This document shows, in pieces, positions 51,803 to 60,799 of a DNA stretch of 64,000 bases. The number at the start of each line of letters is the position of its first letter. The first letter of the stretch is position 1. This DNA comes from an uncultured Bacteroidota bacterium (GTDB lineage: Bacteria > Bacteroidota > Bacteroidia > Bacteroidales > P3): contig CACYJU010000012.1 of NCBI GenBank assembly GCA_902774845.1, positions 1-64,000 of the forward strand, in the 5' to 3' direction. Below the pieces are notes generated by a model. It ran no database searches, was not told the origin of the DNA, and saw only the letters and a list, made by a program, of their open reading frames with translations. The translations under genes were made by a program, and so were the position numbers.

Positions 51803-53188
51803 ATGAAAAAGATCCTTCTCGCGTTTGCAAGCATCGTACTTCTTTGGGGATGCAACTCCACCGATAAAGGTGAATTGGTTGGAGTACAAAACCGTCCGTA
51901 CTTTGAGGATATCGACCTCCGCGGCATGGTTTTCATCGCACAGGGCAACTACAGCATGGGAGCCGGCACACAGAACACCACCTACGGTGTACCGTCGCAG
52001 CCCAGAACCATGCAGGTAACCTCATTCTTCATGGATGAGACCGAAATCACGAACAACGAGTATCGTCAGTTCGTCAACTTCGTTACCGACTCTATCGCTC
52101 GCCGTATGCTCGGTGAAGCCGGTATGGAAGGATTCCTCATTGAGGAAGACGAATATGGCGAGCCCATCGAACCCGCTTTGTTGAACAAAAAGACAAAGAT
52201 TCGTTGGGATGATCAGGAAACACGCGAGGCCCTCGAAGAGCTTTACTATGCAGAAAAAGACCGCTTCTATCGTCGTCGCGACATAGACCCGTCGAAACTT
52301 AATTATGAGTATTACTGGATCAACTACGATGGACGAGGAACTGGCAGGAATGGAGAAGGTGCAGCGCTCAAAGAGGAAACCACAAACGTAAAAGACGAAT
52401 ATCGCGGTTCTATGTTCACCAGCCGTCCGAAAGGCCTCAACAGCCGTTCCTCTTTCATCAAGAAAGAACTTGTGAACATCTATCCTGACACTCTCTGCTG
52501 GGTTCATGACTACACCTATAGTATGAACGAGGACTTCACCCGCCAGTATTTCAAATCACCCGCATACGACAACTATCCTGTTGTTGGTATCAGCTGGGTT
52601 CAGGCCAAGGCATTCTGCATCTGGCGTTCGAACTACCTGAACAACTATCTTGAAAGCATAGACTACACCGAGATGAACGACTTCCGTCTGCCCACCGAGG
52701 CTGAATGGGAATACGCAGCTCGTGGTGGCATGTCGCAGCAGACCTATCCTTGGGGCGGTCCTTATGTGCGTAACCCGAACGGATGCTTCCTCGCCAACTA
52801 TGAGCCCCTTAAAGGTGCTTATGACGATGACGGCGGTGTGAAGACCCTTATGGTTGGACACTATGCGCCTAACGACTACGGTCTGTATGATATGGCAGGC
52901 AACGTGTCTGAGTGGTGCCTGGATGCCTACAATGAAGCCACCTATATCGTAACCAACGCACTGTCACCTTACTACAACTACGATGCCAGCGATGATGCAC
53001 CTCAGGCTATGAAGCGCAAGATCATCCGCGGCGGCTCTTGGAAAGACCAGAAATTCTTCATCCAGGTACAGACCCGTACCTATGAATTCCAGGATACCAG
53101 CAAATCGTACATCGGATTCCGTTGTGTGCAGCCCTACCTGGGTCGTGTGAAGGGTGACAACCTGAAGTCGGCTTCGAATGTGTATTAA
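51803..53188 (+). CDS. gldK: Type IX secretion lipoprotein GldK/PorK
   Basis: A 461-residue lipoprotein (IVLLWGCNST, Cys17). It has the FGE/SUMF1-like fold of GldK: RGMVFIAQGNYSMGA, FFMDETEITNNEYRQFV, VVGISWVQAKAFCIWRSNYLN, RLPTEAEWEYAARGG, and GNVSEWCLDAYNEA near the end. GldK and GldN form the large periplasmic ring under the outer membrane in the T9SS. The ATG at 51803 is chosen for the lipoprotein signal; an in-frame codon 39 bases upstream is less likely. The gene lies 183 bases after porP. Confidence 0.95.
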   Translation: MKKILLAFASIVLLWGCNSTDKGELVGVQNRPYFEDIDLRGMVFIAQGNYSMGAGTQNTTYGVPSQPRTMQVTSFFMDETEITNNEYRQFVNFVTDSIARRMLGEAGMEGFLIEEDEYGEPIEPALLNKKTKIRWDDQETREALEELYYAEKDRFYRRRDIDPSKLNYEYYWINYDGRGTGRNGEGAALKEETTNVKDEYRGSMFTSRPKGLNSRSSFIKKELVNIYPDTLCWVHDYTYSMNEDFTRQYFKSPAYDNYPVVGISWVQAKAFCIWRSNYLNNYLESIDYTEMNDFRLPTEAEWEYAARGGMSQQTYPWGGPYVRNPNGCFLANYEPLKGAYDDDGGVKTLMVGHYAPNDYGLYDMAGNVSEWCLDAYNEATYIVTNALSPYYNYDASDDAPQAMKRKIIRGGSWKDQKFFIQVQTRTYEFQDTSKSYIGFRCVQPYLGRVKGDNLKSASNVY

Positions 53189-53262
53189 TCCTACACATTA
53201 TATAATAAGGTACAAAAAGAAAACACATCAATAAAATAAGTAACACTAAAAAACAAAAAACT

Positions 53263-54150
53263 ATGAGCTTTATCAGCAGACTCGTACGCAGTAAGTCTTA
53301 CAAAACATTTATGGGATATCTGTATGGATGGGGCGCAGGTATCGTTATTTTCGGAGCCCTGTTCAAGATTAACCACTGGCCTGGTGGTACCATCATGCTT
53401 ATCATCGGTATGGGTACAGAGGTTATCATCTTCTTCATGTCTGCGTTCGAACCGCCACACAAAGAGTTTGACTGGACATTGGTTTATCCCCAGCTGGCAG
53501 GAATCTTACCTGGTGATGAGGGCGTAACCAAAGAGGGAGAAGAAATAATGGAAGACTTGCTTGATGGCGAAGGTGAAGGACAGGAACAGCTCGAAGCCGC
53601 CGATCCTCTCACACAGCAGCTCAACAAGATGCTTGAAGAAGCCAATATCAGTTCTGACCTCATCGAACGCCTCGGTGTTGGTATGAGCAACCTCGCCGAT
53701 TCGGCAGCTTCAATGAATAATATGGCTACCGCCACGGCTGCCACCGACAAATTTGTATCTAATATGGACACCGCTGCTGAACAGGCTGGTCTGCTCTATC
53801 AGAGCATGAAGGACGCTCCCGAGGCAGTGGCAACCCTTTCAAATATCTACAAAGAGACCGCTCAGTCACTGAGCGCCGGCGATGTGTCTTATGTCGACGA
53901 GATGAAGAAGATGGCCAGCAGCCTCTCCTCTATCAACGCCATGTACGAGATGCAGCTTCAGAACTCAACTGCTCAGCTTGAGGCCACCAAAGAGGTACAG
54001 GACAAGATGCAGAGCATGATGAACAACTTCGCCGACTCAGCAGAAGGCGTTCTGAAATACAAACAGCAGGTCGACGCCCTCACCAAGAAAGTATCCGAGC
54101 TCAACAATGTATATGGCAACATGCTTGCTGCCATGCAAACACGTATCTAA
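53263..54150 (+). CDS. gldL: Type IX secretion inner-membrane motor protein GldL/PorL
   Basis: A 295-residue protein with two N-terminal transmembrane segments (about 18-38 and 45-62): FMGYLYGWGAGIVIFGALFKINHWPGG and IMLIIGMGTEVIIFFMSAFEPPHKEFDW. The cytoplasmic remainder is helical, rich in Ala, Ser, Gln and Met (about 100-295). GldL and GldM form the proton-driven motor that powers secretion; a conserved Glu in the second helix (TEVIIFF) is expected to carry protons. It sits between gldK and gldM, as in other T9SS loci. Confidence 0.95.
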   Translation: MSFISRLVRSKSYKTFMGYLYGWGAGIVIFGALFKINHWPGGTIMLIIGMGTEVIIFFMSAFEPPHKEFDWTLVYPQLAGILPGDEGVTKEGEEIMEDLLDGEGEGQEQLEAADPLTQQLNKMLEEANISSDLIERLGVGMSNLADSAASMNNMATATAATDKFVSNMDTAAEQAGLLYQSMKDAPEAVATLSNIYKETAQSLSAGDVSYVDEMKKMASSLSSINAMYEMQLQNSTAQLEATKEVQDKMQSMMNNFADSAEGVLKYKQQVDALTKKVSELNNVYGNMLAAMQTRI

Positions 54151-54240
54151 TTTTTTAGTGTTCGACGTTGCATAACAGCACGTTGAAGTTGAAAACGAAA
54201 TAAAAACATTAAAACAATCACTAAAAAAGAAAGATAGACT

Positions 54241-55932
54241 ATGGGTGCTACAAACTGCCCGGAAACCCCGAGGCAAAAAATGATACAGATGATGTACATC
54301 GTGTACACCGCGATGTTAGCGCTGAACGTGTCAGCGGAGGTGCTTGCCGGCTTCAAAACGGTCGGTGACGCCATCAACGTCTCCAATATCGCTATCAGCG
54401 AGAAGGTGACTGACTTCTACAACAACTTTGAAGACGCCTACAAGAACAACCCTGAAAAGACACAGGAAAGCTGGGATAAAGCAAAGCAGATCCACAAGGA
54501 AACACAGGATCTATTGCACTATATTGATACCTTGCGTCATGGATTCTTTGCATACATTCAACAGTCTGTCAGTTATACGAATGCCGAAGGTAAGTCTGTC
54601 AAGCTTCAGCTGTACGACGAGAACAAGCAGCCACTATTCGACACTGTCCGAAAGGCGTTGATCGAAGGCAAGTTTGATTGTATGACCAAGGCCGATGACA
54701 CACACGGTGGAGCCACTTATTTCCTCGCCCCTGAGGACGGAAGCGGTTTCAGCGATGTGGATAAAGGAGCTGAAAACTGTCGTGCCGCAAAACTGAAGAA
54801 AAAGATACTTGACTATAAGGCCAGTGTGAATAAGATCCTGGGAGAGGATTCTATCCCACAGAAAAATATGGGTCTTATGGTAGAAGGTAAGTTCGTCAAC
54901 GCTGAAAAAGACTCACTTGACTGGGAGAACTTCACCTTCAACGGTACACTTGCCATCGCCGACATGGTTATCCTGGCCCGTATGAAGGGCGAACTGCTGA
55001 CCCTTGAGAACGATGTGTTGAAGAAACTGTTCGACAAAATCAGTGCCAACGACTTCAAGTTCGACAAGGTTACGGTGATCTCGCGTCCTACCGCCTCTTA
55101 CATCATTCAGGGTGGCAAATATGAGACCCGTGTGAATATCGGTGCCTACGACTCTCGTGCAACCTTTACTGCCAACGTGAACGGTTCTACGCTCACAAGC
55201 GATGAGAGCGGTTCGGTTGTCTACACCGCAGCTTGCACAACCCCAGGTGAGAAGAAAGTCCATGGTACCATCTACGTGAAGAAAGACAATGGTCCTGCAG
55301 AGGAATATGAATTCGACGACAGTTACTTCGTAGCTCCTCCTGTGGCTGTGGTGGCTCTCACCAAGATGAACGTGGTCTATGCCGGTATTGATAACCCGGT
55401 GTCCATCTCCGTGCCTGGTGTTGACTCGCGTAATGTGATACCCGTTGTTGCGGAAGGTGCTGCAACAATATCCAAAGATCCCAGTGGCAAAGCCGGTGAC
55501 TATATCATCAACGCATCTAAGATGGGTAAGATCAAGATCCGTGTTGATGCCAAGATGGAAGGTGGCGGAACCAAGACCATGGGCGAGCAGCTCCTGCGTG
55601 CCAAAAAGATTCCCGCACCTGTGCTGAAGATCGGTACCTTTAAAGATGGTGATGTCGTTGACAAGAACGCACTTGCAGCAGTTGGTAAGATTAATGCCAT
55701 CATGGACGACTTCGACTTCCAGTTGCCTCCTTTGAAAGTCACCTCGTTTGAGTTCCAGGTATCTGGTTCCAACTCTTTCGAGCTCACCGGACAGGGCAAC
55801 ACGTTCAATCCGGAGATGATCAGCCGACTGAAAAACGCCAAGAAAGGCCAGAAGGTTTATATCGACAACGTGGTGGTGAAGACCCCCGACGGTCAGACTC
55901 ATAAGCTGAAGGCAACCTATAGATTGAAATAA
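54241..55932 (+). CDS. gldM: Type IX secretion motor protein GldM/PorM
   Basis: A 563-residue protein with one N-terminal transmembrane segment (MIQMMYIVYTAMLALNVSAEVLAGF, about 14-40), then helical and Ig-like periplasmic domains (D1-D4). The C-terminus has GIDNPVSISVPGV, SFEFQVSGSNSFELTGQGNTFNPEMI and VVVKTPDGQTHKLKATYRLK, all typical. It transmits motor rotation to the periplasmic GldK-GldN ring. The length is slightly above the common 510-520 residues. A 90-base gap separates it from gldL. Confidence 0.95.
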   Translation: MGATNCPETPRQKMIQMMYIVYTAMLALNVSAEVLAGFKTVGDAINVSNIAISEKVTDFYNNFEDAYKNNPEKTQESWDKAKQIHKETQDLLHYIDTLRHGFFAYIQQSVSYTNAEGKSVKLQLYDENKQPLFDTVRKALIEGKFDCMTKADDTHGGATYFLAPEDGSGFSDVDKGAENCRAAKLKKKILDYKASVNKILGEDSIPQKNMGLMVEGKFVNAEKDSLDWENFTFNGTLAIADMVILARMKGELLTLENDVLKKLFDKISANDFKFDKVTVISRPTASYIIQGGKYETRVNIGAYDSRATFTANVNGSTLTSDESGSVVYTAACTTPGEKKVHGTIYVKKDNGPAEEYEFDDSYFVAPPVAVVALTKMNVVYAGIDNPVSISVPGVDSRNVIPVVAEGAATISKDPSGKAGDYIINASKMGKIKIRVDAKMEGGGTKTMGEQLLRAKKIPAPVLKIGTFKDGDVVDKNALAAVGKINAIMDDFDFQLPPLKVTSFEFQVSGSNSFELTGQGNTFNPEMISRLKNAKKGQKVYIDNVVVKTPDGQTHKLKATYRLK

Positions 55933-55950
55933 TCAATAAACACTACTGAT

Positions 55951-56835
55951 ATGAAAAAGTTATTGTTTTGCCTGAGCGTCGCAATGTTTGCGATCGGCAC
56001 GATGCAGACTAATGCTCAAAACATTATCGATGCAGAGGAGTCGCACAATGACAACTTTTATGCGAAAACCCTGAGCAAAGGCAAAGAAGCCATACCCTAC
56101 CAGCACCTGCGTGAGAACGACGTGGTGTGGGAGACCTGCATCTGGCGTACTGTTGATATGCGCGAGAAATTCAACCAATTCTTCTACTTCCCCACCGATC
56201 CCGAGAAGGACGTACAGGGTCGCCAGAATCTGGCCAACACCATCATCAAGGCTCTTGAGGCTGGACAGTTTGAAGTCTACGAAGACGATGAACTGAAGAT
56301 CCCGAGAGACTGGGAGGCCGTGTCGCAGCTGCTCAACCGCACTGACTCGGTGTATGTACCTGGTGAACTCGATGAATGGGGTGACGAAACCGAAGGTACC
56401 TGGCAGAAGTTTGAGACCAAGCTCGATGCCGCCGACATTTTCGCCTTCAAACTGAAAGAGTTCTGGTACATTGAGAAACAAGACACCCGTCAGAAAGTGC
56501 GCATCGTGGCTTTGGCTTTGGTCTATCAGCAGTGCAAAGAGCGTGAGGATGGTCGCGAGTGCAACTCCATCGACATGTTCTGGGTACCTATGAATGACAT
56601 GCGCGTACGCAATGCCCTTGTGAAGGTCAACGCCTACGACGAGCACAACATCGCAGCCGAGCGTTCATATGACGACATCTTCATCGACCGTTACTTCGAC
56701 AGTTATATTACCCGCGAATCGAATCGTTTCAACCGTAAGATTGAGTCCTATCTGACTGGCACCGATGCCATCATCGAGTCTCAAGAGATCGAGACCAAGC
56801 TGGGCGATATCGAGTCTGATATGTGGGAATACTAA
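55951..56835 (+). CDS. gldN: Type IX secretion ring protein GldN/PorN, first copy
   Basis: A 294-residue periplasmic protein with a signal peptide (AIGTMQTNAQ). Family motifs: KEAIPYQHLRENDVVWETCIWRTVDMREKFNQFFYFP, LKEFWYIEKQDTRQKVRIVALALV, and FIDRYFDSYITRESNRFNRKIESYLTG. It partners with GldK in the outer-membrane ring. It follows gldM by 18 bases. A second copy lies after a hairpin with a T-run, so the two paralogs may be expressed at different levels. Confidence 0.95.
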   Translation: MKKLLFCLSVAMFAIGTMQTNAQNIIDAEESHNDNFYAKTLSKGKEAIPYQHLRENDVVWETCIWRTVDMREKFNQFFYFPTDPEKDVQGRQNLANTIIKALEAGQFEVYEDDELKIPRDWEAVSQLLNRTDSVYVPGELDEWGDETEGTWQKFETKLDAADIFAFKLKEFWYIEKQDTRQKVRIVALALVYQQCKEREDGRECNSIDMFWVPMNDMRVRNALVKVNAYDEHNIAAERSYDDIFIDRYFDSYITRESNRFNRKIESYLTGTDAIIESQEIETKLGDIESDMWEY

Positions 56836-56863
56836 ACTTCCGACAAGGTCGTGACCACACGAT

Positions 56864-56907
56864 AAGAGTTAAGGATTGCTCAGCGATTCTTAACTCTTTG
56901 TTTTTTT
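56864..56907 (+). terminator. Terminator-like hairpin between the two gldN copies
   Basis: A 13-bp stem with one G-T pair (56864-56876 with 56886-56898), a 9-base loop, then TGTTTTTTT. It lies inside the likely operon and could reduce expression of the second gldN and the gene after it. Confidence 0.8.
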
Positions 56908-56914
56908 CAGCGAC

Positions 56915-57787
56915 ATGAAATCCTCTTGCAGAATACCATTGTTTTTAGCCGTTATGCTTATGACGGCTAGCAGTTTGTATGCGCAAGGAGGACAAGATGT
57001 CTACGGAAACTACTACACCCGGAAGATGCTCATCGAAGGGCAGCAGGCAGATGAACTGCAGCATGTTCGGGAGAGTGATGTGGTGTGGGAATACCGCATC
57101 TGGCGCACTATCGACCTCCGTGAGAAGTTCAACCAGCTCTTCTATTTCCCCGTCGAACCAGAAGGATCTATGGGACGCAAGAACCTGGCTTATGTGCTTT
57201 GGGATGCGGTCAAGAACAACGAGATAACCATCTACGAGGACGACGAGTTCAAGATACCCATCGAGAATGATGTCTTCGTCGAACGCTATACACGAGCCGA
57301 CACCATCGTGCTGGAGATTATAGACGAGAACGAAGAGTACGAATACGAGACCATACTGGTACCCAAGGAGTTCAACTCAGAAGAGATTTACCAATACAGG
57401 CTAAAGGAAGCCTGGTTCATCAGCAAGCAGATAACCGAGCAGGAGGTGCGCATACTGGGCATGACCATGGTGAAAGACCTCTTCAAGGAGAGGGACGGTG
57501 AGCGTGAGTATATCGGTACCGTTGAGCTGTTCTGGATACCTATGCTCTCACGCCGCGTGCGCAATGTGCTGGCCCGCCACGAAGCCTATGTTGAGGACAA
57601 TATCGCCAACCTGCCCTCGTGGCTTTCCATCTTCAAGCAACGCAAGTTCAACTCGTTCATCACACGCGAGTCGAACCGCTACAACCGCACCATAGGCAGC
57701 TATCTCACCGGCATCGACGCCATCATAGAAGCTGAAGATATCGAAAACAAACTGCTCGACATGAGCATAGACATGTGGGACTATTGA
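56915..57787 (+). CDS. GldN/PorN paralog, second copy (GldO-like)
   Basis: A 290-residue protein with a signal peptide (LMTASSLYAQ) and the GldN framework: DELQHVRESDVVWEYRIWRTIDLREKFNQLFYFP, LKEAWFISKQITEQEVRILGMTMV, and QRKFNSFITRESNRYNRTIGSYLTGIDAIIEAEDIENKLL. It differs from the first copy in the middle (TRADTIVLEIIDENEEYEYET). The pair recalls GldN/GldO of Flavobacterium johnsoniae. It begins just after a terminator-like hairpin, so expression may be conditional. The EEP gene starts one base after its stop codon. Confidence 0.93.
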   Translation: MKSSCRIPLFLAVMLMTASSLYAQGGQDVYGNYYTRKMLIEGQQADELQHVRESDVVWEYRIWRTIDLREKFNQLFYFPVEPEGSMGRKNLAYVLWDAVKNNEITIYEDDEFKIPIENDVFVERYTRADTIVLEIIDENEEYEYETILVPKEFNSEEIYQYRLKEAWFISKQITEQEVRILGMTMVKDLFKERDGEREYIGTVELFWIPMLSRRVRNVLARHEAYVEDNIANLPSWLSIFKQRKFNSFITRESNRYNRTIGSYLTGIDAIIEAEDIENKLLDMSIDMWDY

Positions 57788-57788
57788 T

Positions 57789-58622
57789 ATGAAACATCTA
57801 TTACGTATTGCGGCACTTGTCGCCCTGCTTCTCTGCTGCAGCATGGCAGAAGCCCAAAGCCTTAAGATCATCTCGTTCAACATCCGCTACAACTCCTGGA
57901 ACAATATCGACGGAGCTAACGGATGGCCCTACCGCAAGGCAGCGGTAGCGAAGATGATAGAGCAGGAAAGGCCGGTGGCAATAGGTCTCCAGGAGGCTTT
58001 GATTGACCAGCTGCAGTATCTCGACAGCGCAATCCCCTCCTACCATCGTGTGGGTGTCGGCAGGGACGACGGCAAGGAAGCTGGCGAGTTCATGGCCATA
58101 TACTATAATACCGACATTGTAGAGTTGGTTTCCAAAGAGACCCGATGGTTGAGCACAACGCCCACTACACCAAGCAAGGGATGGGATGCTGCCTGCTTCC
58201 GCACGGTCACCATAGCCCGATTCAAAGTCAAGGCTACCGGTAAAGAGTTCATCTATATGAACACCCACCTCGACCACGTAGGCAAGACCGCCCGCGAAGA
58301 GTCTTCCAAGATGCTCGCCTCGATAATAAAAAGCCTCGAGGCAGACCTCCCCATAGTCTTGGGAGGTGATATGAACTCCACCATAGCCGACCCTATCTTC
58401 TCTCACCTCTATAACGAACACATGCAAGCCGCAAGAGAGGTGGCACCACGGAAGCATACCGACAGCCGCATCACCTACAACGCCTACGGCAAAGACCCAG
58501 GATCGGTGATAGACCATTTCTTCATCAGAAACCTGAAAGTCAAAAATTTCCGCACCCTCGACGGAGACTACGGTGTACCCTATATCTCAGATCATTATCC
58601 GATAGAGATGGTGGTGGAGTAG
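57789..58622 (+). CDS. Exported endonuclease/exonuclease/phosphatase-family enzyme
   Basis: A 277-residue enzyme with a signal peptide (LLCCSMAEAQ). EEP metal and catalytic motifs are present: SFNIRYNSWNNIDG, GLQEALIDQLQYL (metal Glu), MNTHLDHVG, VLGGDMNSTIAD, and the terminal SDHYPIEM (catalytic Asp-His). Such exported EEP proteins act on nucleic acids, phospholipids or sugar phosphates; the substrate here is unknown. It starts 1 base after the gldN paralog stop, so it shares that transcript, though a T9SS role is not implied. An 11-bp array follows it. Confidence 0.9.
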   Translation: MKHLLRIAALVALLLCCSMAEAQSLKIISFNIRYNSWNNIDGANGWPYRKAAVAKMIEQERPVAIGLQEALIDQLQYLDSAIPSYHRVGVGRDDGKEAGEFMAIYYNTDIVELVSKETRWLSTTPTTPSKGWDAACFRTVTIARFKVKATGKEFIYMNTHLDHVGKTAREESSKMLASIIKSLEADLPIVLGGDMNSTIADPIFSHLYNEHMQAAREVAPRKHTDSRITYNAYGKDPGSVIDHFFIRNLKVKNFRTLDGDYGVPYISDHYPIEMVVE

Positions 58623-58635
58623 GAAAGAGAGTCTT

Positions 58636-58745
58636 GGGTTTATCCCAAGTTTATCTTAGGTTTATCTTGACTTTACGTTGACTTCACGTCTCTGTTACGT
58701 CTCCGTTACGCTATAGTAAAGTCGTAGTAAAGTCGTAGTAAAGTC
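58636..58745. repeat. 11-bp tandem array, ten units
   Basis: Ten 11-base units, for example GGGTTTATCCC, AAGTTTATCTT, AGGTTTATCTT, GACTTTACGTT, ATAGTAAAGTC and GTAGTAAAGTC twice. The period is exact over 110 bases. Confidence 0.9.
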
Positions 58746-58779
58746 ATAAAAACTTAACCAAAACGAAAAAAAAGGAAAA

Positions 58780-58832
58780 TTTAACACTGATTCCGCCTAA
58801 TTTAACATTTCGTAGGGTCATTACTATAGTGA
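58780..58832 (-). repeat. 53-bp dispersed element, copy B (inverted)
   Basis: The reverse complement aligns without gaps to 25953-26005 (45 of 53 identical). As in copy A, an 11-bp array follows on the element's downstream side. Its other side borders the thioesterase promoter. Confidence 0.85.
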
Positions 58833-58833
58833 A

Positions 58834-58841
58834 TACTTTTG
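58834..58841 (+). promoter_or_regulatory. -7 box upstream of the thioesterase/fucosidase genes
   Basis: TACTTTTG matches TAnnTTTG, 33 bases before the ATG at 58874. The -33 position would fall inside the 53-bp element. Confidence 0.5.
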
Positions 58842-58873
58842 CATCGTAAAACAATTAACGTAAACATACATCT

Positions 58874-59282
58874 ATGATAGAATCAGGACTGAAATGGAAA
58901 TGCACCGAGGTAGTCACCGAGGAGCTTACGGCAGACAAGATCGGAAGCGGGCTGGTGAAGGTGTTCGCCACCCCCATGATGGTGGCTCTGATGGAGCGGA
59001 CCTGCAGCGAGAGCGTAGCCCCGCAGCTGGGTAATGACGAGTGCACCGTAGGCATACCTTCTAGAGATAAAGCACACGGCAGCGACAGCCGTCGGGATGA
59101 CCGTCACCTGCGAGAGCGAGCTGGTAGAGGTCGACGGCAGGAGACTGCGCTTCCATGTGAGAGCCTACGACGATGCCGGCGAGATAGGTGACGGCATGCA
59201 TGAACGTTTCATCGTGACCCGCAGCCGCTTCGAAGAGAAAGCATCGCAGAGGGCGCTATCGTCAAAGAAAGGCACCGTATGA
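58874..59282 (+). pseudogene. Hotdog thioesterase (FlK-like), frameshifted
   Basis: The first frame (58874 on) encodes SGLKWKCTEVVTEELTADKI and VKVFATPMMVALMERTCSES, the start of a fluoroacetyl-CoA-thioesterase-like hotdog protein. After DECTVG (near 59055) the family sequence continues in another frame: YLLEIKHTAATAVGMTVTCE, then DGRRLRFHVRAYDDAGEIGDGMHERFIV, ending at TGA 59280-59282. A one-base insertion or two-base deletion near 59056-59065 explains this. The intact end still overlaps the fucosidase start (ATGA), so the gap may be a recent mutation or a sequencing error. If real, the thioesterase is inactive. About 135 residues would be the full length. Confidence 0.8.
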
Positions 59283-60718
59283 AGTACCTCCAACTGACAT
59301 CCATCCTGCTGCTCACCGTGGCGCTATTCTCCGCCTGCCAGAGGGAGGATCCTCAGCCCTTCGGAGCTGTGCCCACAGAGGCTCAGATCGAATGGCAGAA
59401 GATGGAGATGAACATGTTCTGCCACTTCGGACCGAACACCTTCACCGGCGAAGAGTGGGGCAACGGGGGTGAGGACGAAGACCTCTTCTACCCCACCGAG
59501 TTGGACTGCCGCCAGTGGGTCTCTGTCGCCAAGGAGGCTGGCATGAAAGGCATCATCATCACCGCCAAGCATCACGACGGCTTCTGCCTTTGGCCGAGCC
59601 ATGAGAGCGACCACACAGTGCGGGAGAGCCGCTGGCAACGTGGCAGCGGCGACGTGCTGCGTGAGCTGTCCGAAGCCTGCCGCGAGGGAGGACTGAAGTT
59701 CGGCGTCTATGTGTCGCCGTGGGACAGGAACGCCCCGACCTACGGCACACCCGAATACAACCAGACCTTCGCACGTACGCTGCAGGAGGTGCTGGGTGAC
59801 TACGGTGAGGTCTTCGAGCAGTGGTTCGACGGCGCCAACGGCGAAGGACCTAACGGCCGCAGACAAGAATACGACTGGACCCTCTTCAACAGCACGGTGA
59901 GCAGCCTCCAGCCTCAGGCGGTGGTGTTCAGCGACGTCGGTCCCGGATGCCGCTGGATAGGCAACGAGCGAGGCGAAGCTGGTCGCACCTGCTGGAGCAC
60001 GCTGAACCCCTACGGCTATGAGCCTGGCAGAGGACCCGGAGAGAAGGTGCTGAACGAAGGCATCGAAGGCGGAAGCCACTGGATTCCGGGCGAAGCCGAC
60101 GTGTCGATACGTCCCGGCTGGTTCTACAAAGAGTCGGAACATCCGAAGAGCGTGGCCGAGCTGGTGGATATTTACCTCAAGAGCGTGGGACGCAATGCGC
60201 TGCTGCTTTTGAACGTACCTCCCGACACACGTGGCCTGATTGCCGCCGAAGACTCGACGAGGCTCGTGGAGTTCAGCACAGCCCTAAAGGAGATGTTCGG
60301 AAACGACCTCAGCCGAGGGGCGAAAGCAAAAGCCGACAGCCGCTGGGCACGCAAGTATGACATATCCAAAGCTCTTGATGGCGACGAAAGCACCTGCTGG
60401 GTAGCGGAGCACGGCCGCCTGAACGGAGTGGTGACCATCGAACTGCCCGAGAAGAGGACGTTCAACCTGATACTTCTGCAGGAAGAGATACGGTTAGGAC
60501 AGCGCGTGGCGGAGTTCACCATCGAGGCAGAGGATGCCGAAGGCAACTGGCACGAGATTGCACATGAGACGACGATTGGATATAAACGCATAGTACCAGT
60601 TCCTGTCACCGAAAGCCAGCGGATAAGGATACGTATAACCAGAAGCCTGGCAGAGCCGACACTGAAGCAAGTAGGTCTGTTTTTTAGTGGTCAGTGGTCA
60701 GTAATCAGTGATCCCTGA
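59279..60718 (+). CDS. GH29-type alpha-L-fucosidase, lipoprotein
   Basis: A 479-residue enzyme with a lipobox (VALFSACQRE, Cys near 20). The GH29 barrel shows MNMFCHFGPNTFTGEEWG, IITAKHHDGFCLWPS, KFGVYVSPWDRN and EQWFDGANGEG, where D184 is the likely nucleophile. A C-terminal beta domain (about 345-465, DSRWARKYDISKALDGDESTCWVAEHG) resembles a discoidin-like carbohydrate-binding module. It would remove fucose from host or plant glycans in the periplasm or on the surface. The last residues (SGQWSVISDP) and the stop lie in a 7-bp array. Confidence 0.9.
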   Translation: MKYLQLTSILLLTVALFSACQREDPQPFGAVPTEAQIEWQKMEMNMFCHFGPNTFTGEEWGNGGEDEDLFYPTELDCRQWVSVAKEAGMKGIIITAKHHDGFCLWPSHESDHTVRESRWQRGSGDVLRELSEACREGGLKFGVYVSPWDRNAPTYGTPEYNQTFARTLQEVLGDYGEVFEQWFDGANGEGPNGRRQEYDWTLFNSTVSSLQPQAVVFSDVGPGCRWIGNERGEAGRTCWSTLNPYGYEPGRGPGEKVLNEGIEGGSHWIPGEADVSIRPGWFYKESEHPKSVAELVDIYLKSVGRNALLLLNVPPDTRGLIAAEDSTRLVEFSTALKEMFGNDLSRGAKAKADSRWARKYDISKALDGDESTCWVAEHGRLNGVVTIELPEKRTFNLILLQEEIRLGQRVAEFTIEAEDAEGNWHEIAHETTIGYKRIVPVPVTESQRIRIRITRSLAEPTLKQVGLFFSGQWSVISDP

Positions 60719-60734
60719 TCAGTAGTCAGTAATC
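60686..60734. repeat. 7-bp tandem array across the fucosidase stop
   Basis: Seven units: AGTGGTC, AGTGGTC, AGTAATC, AGTGATC, CCTGATC, AGTAGTC, AGTAATC. The stop codon at 60716-60718 is inside the array. Confidence 0.9.
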
Positions 60735-60762
60735 GGCATACGTAGACCCATTTCAAAAAAAA

Positions 60763-60797
60763 AACTTTCAATTTTCAACTTTCAATTTTCAACTTTA
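60763..60797. repeat. 7-bp array just before the nitroreductase start
   Basis: Five units alternating AACTTTC and AATTTTC, ending AACTTTA two bases before the ATG at 60800. It occupies the ribosome-binding region. Confidence 0.85.
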
Positions 60798-60799
60798 AC

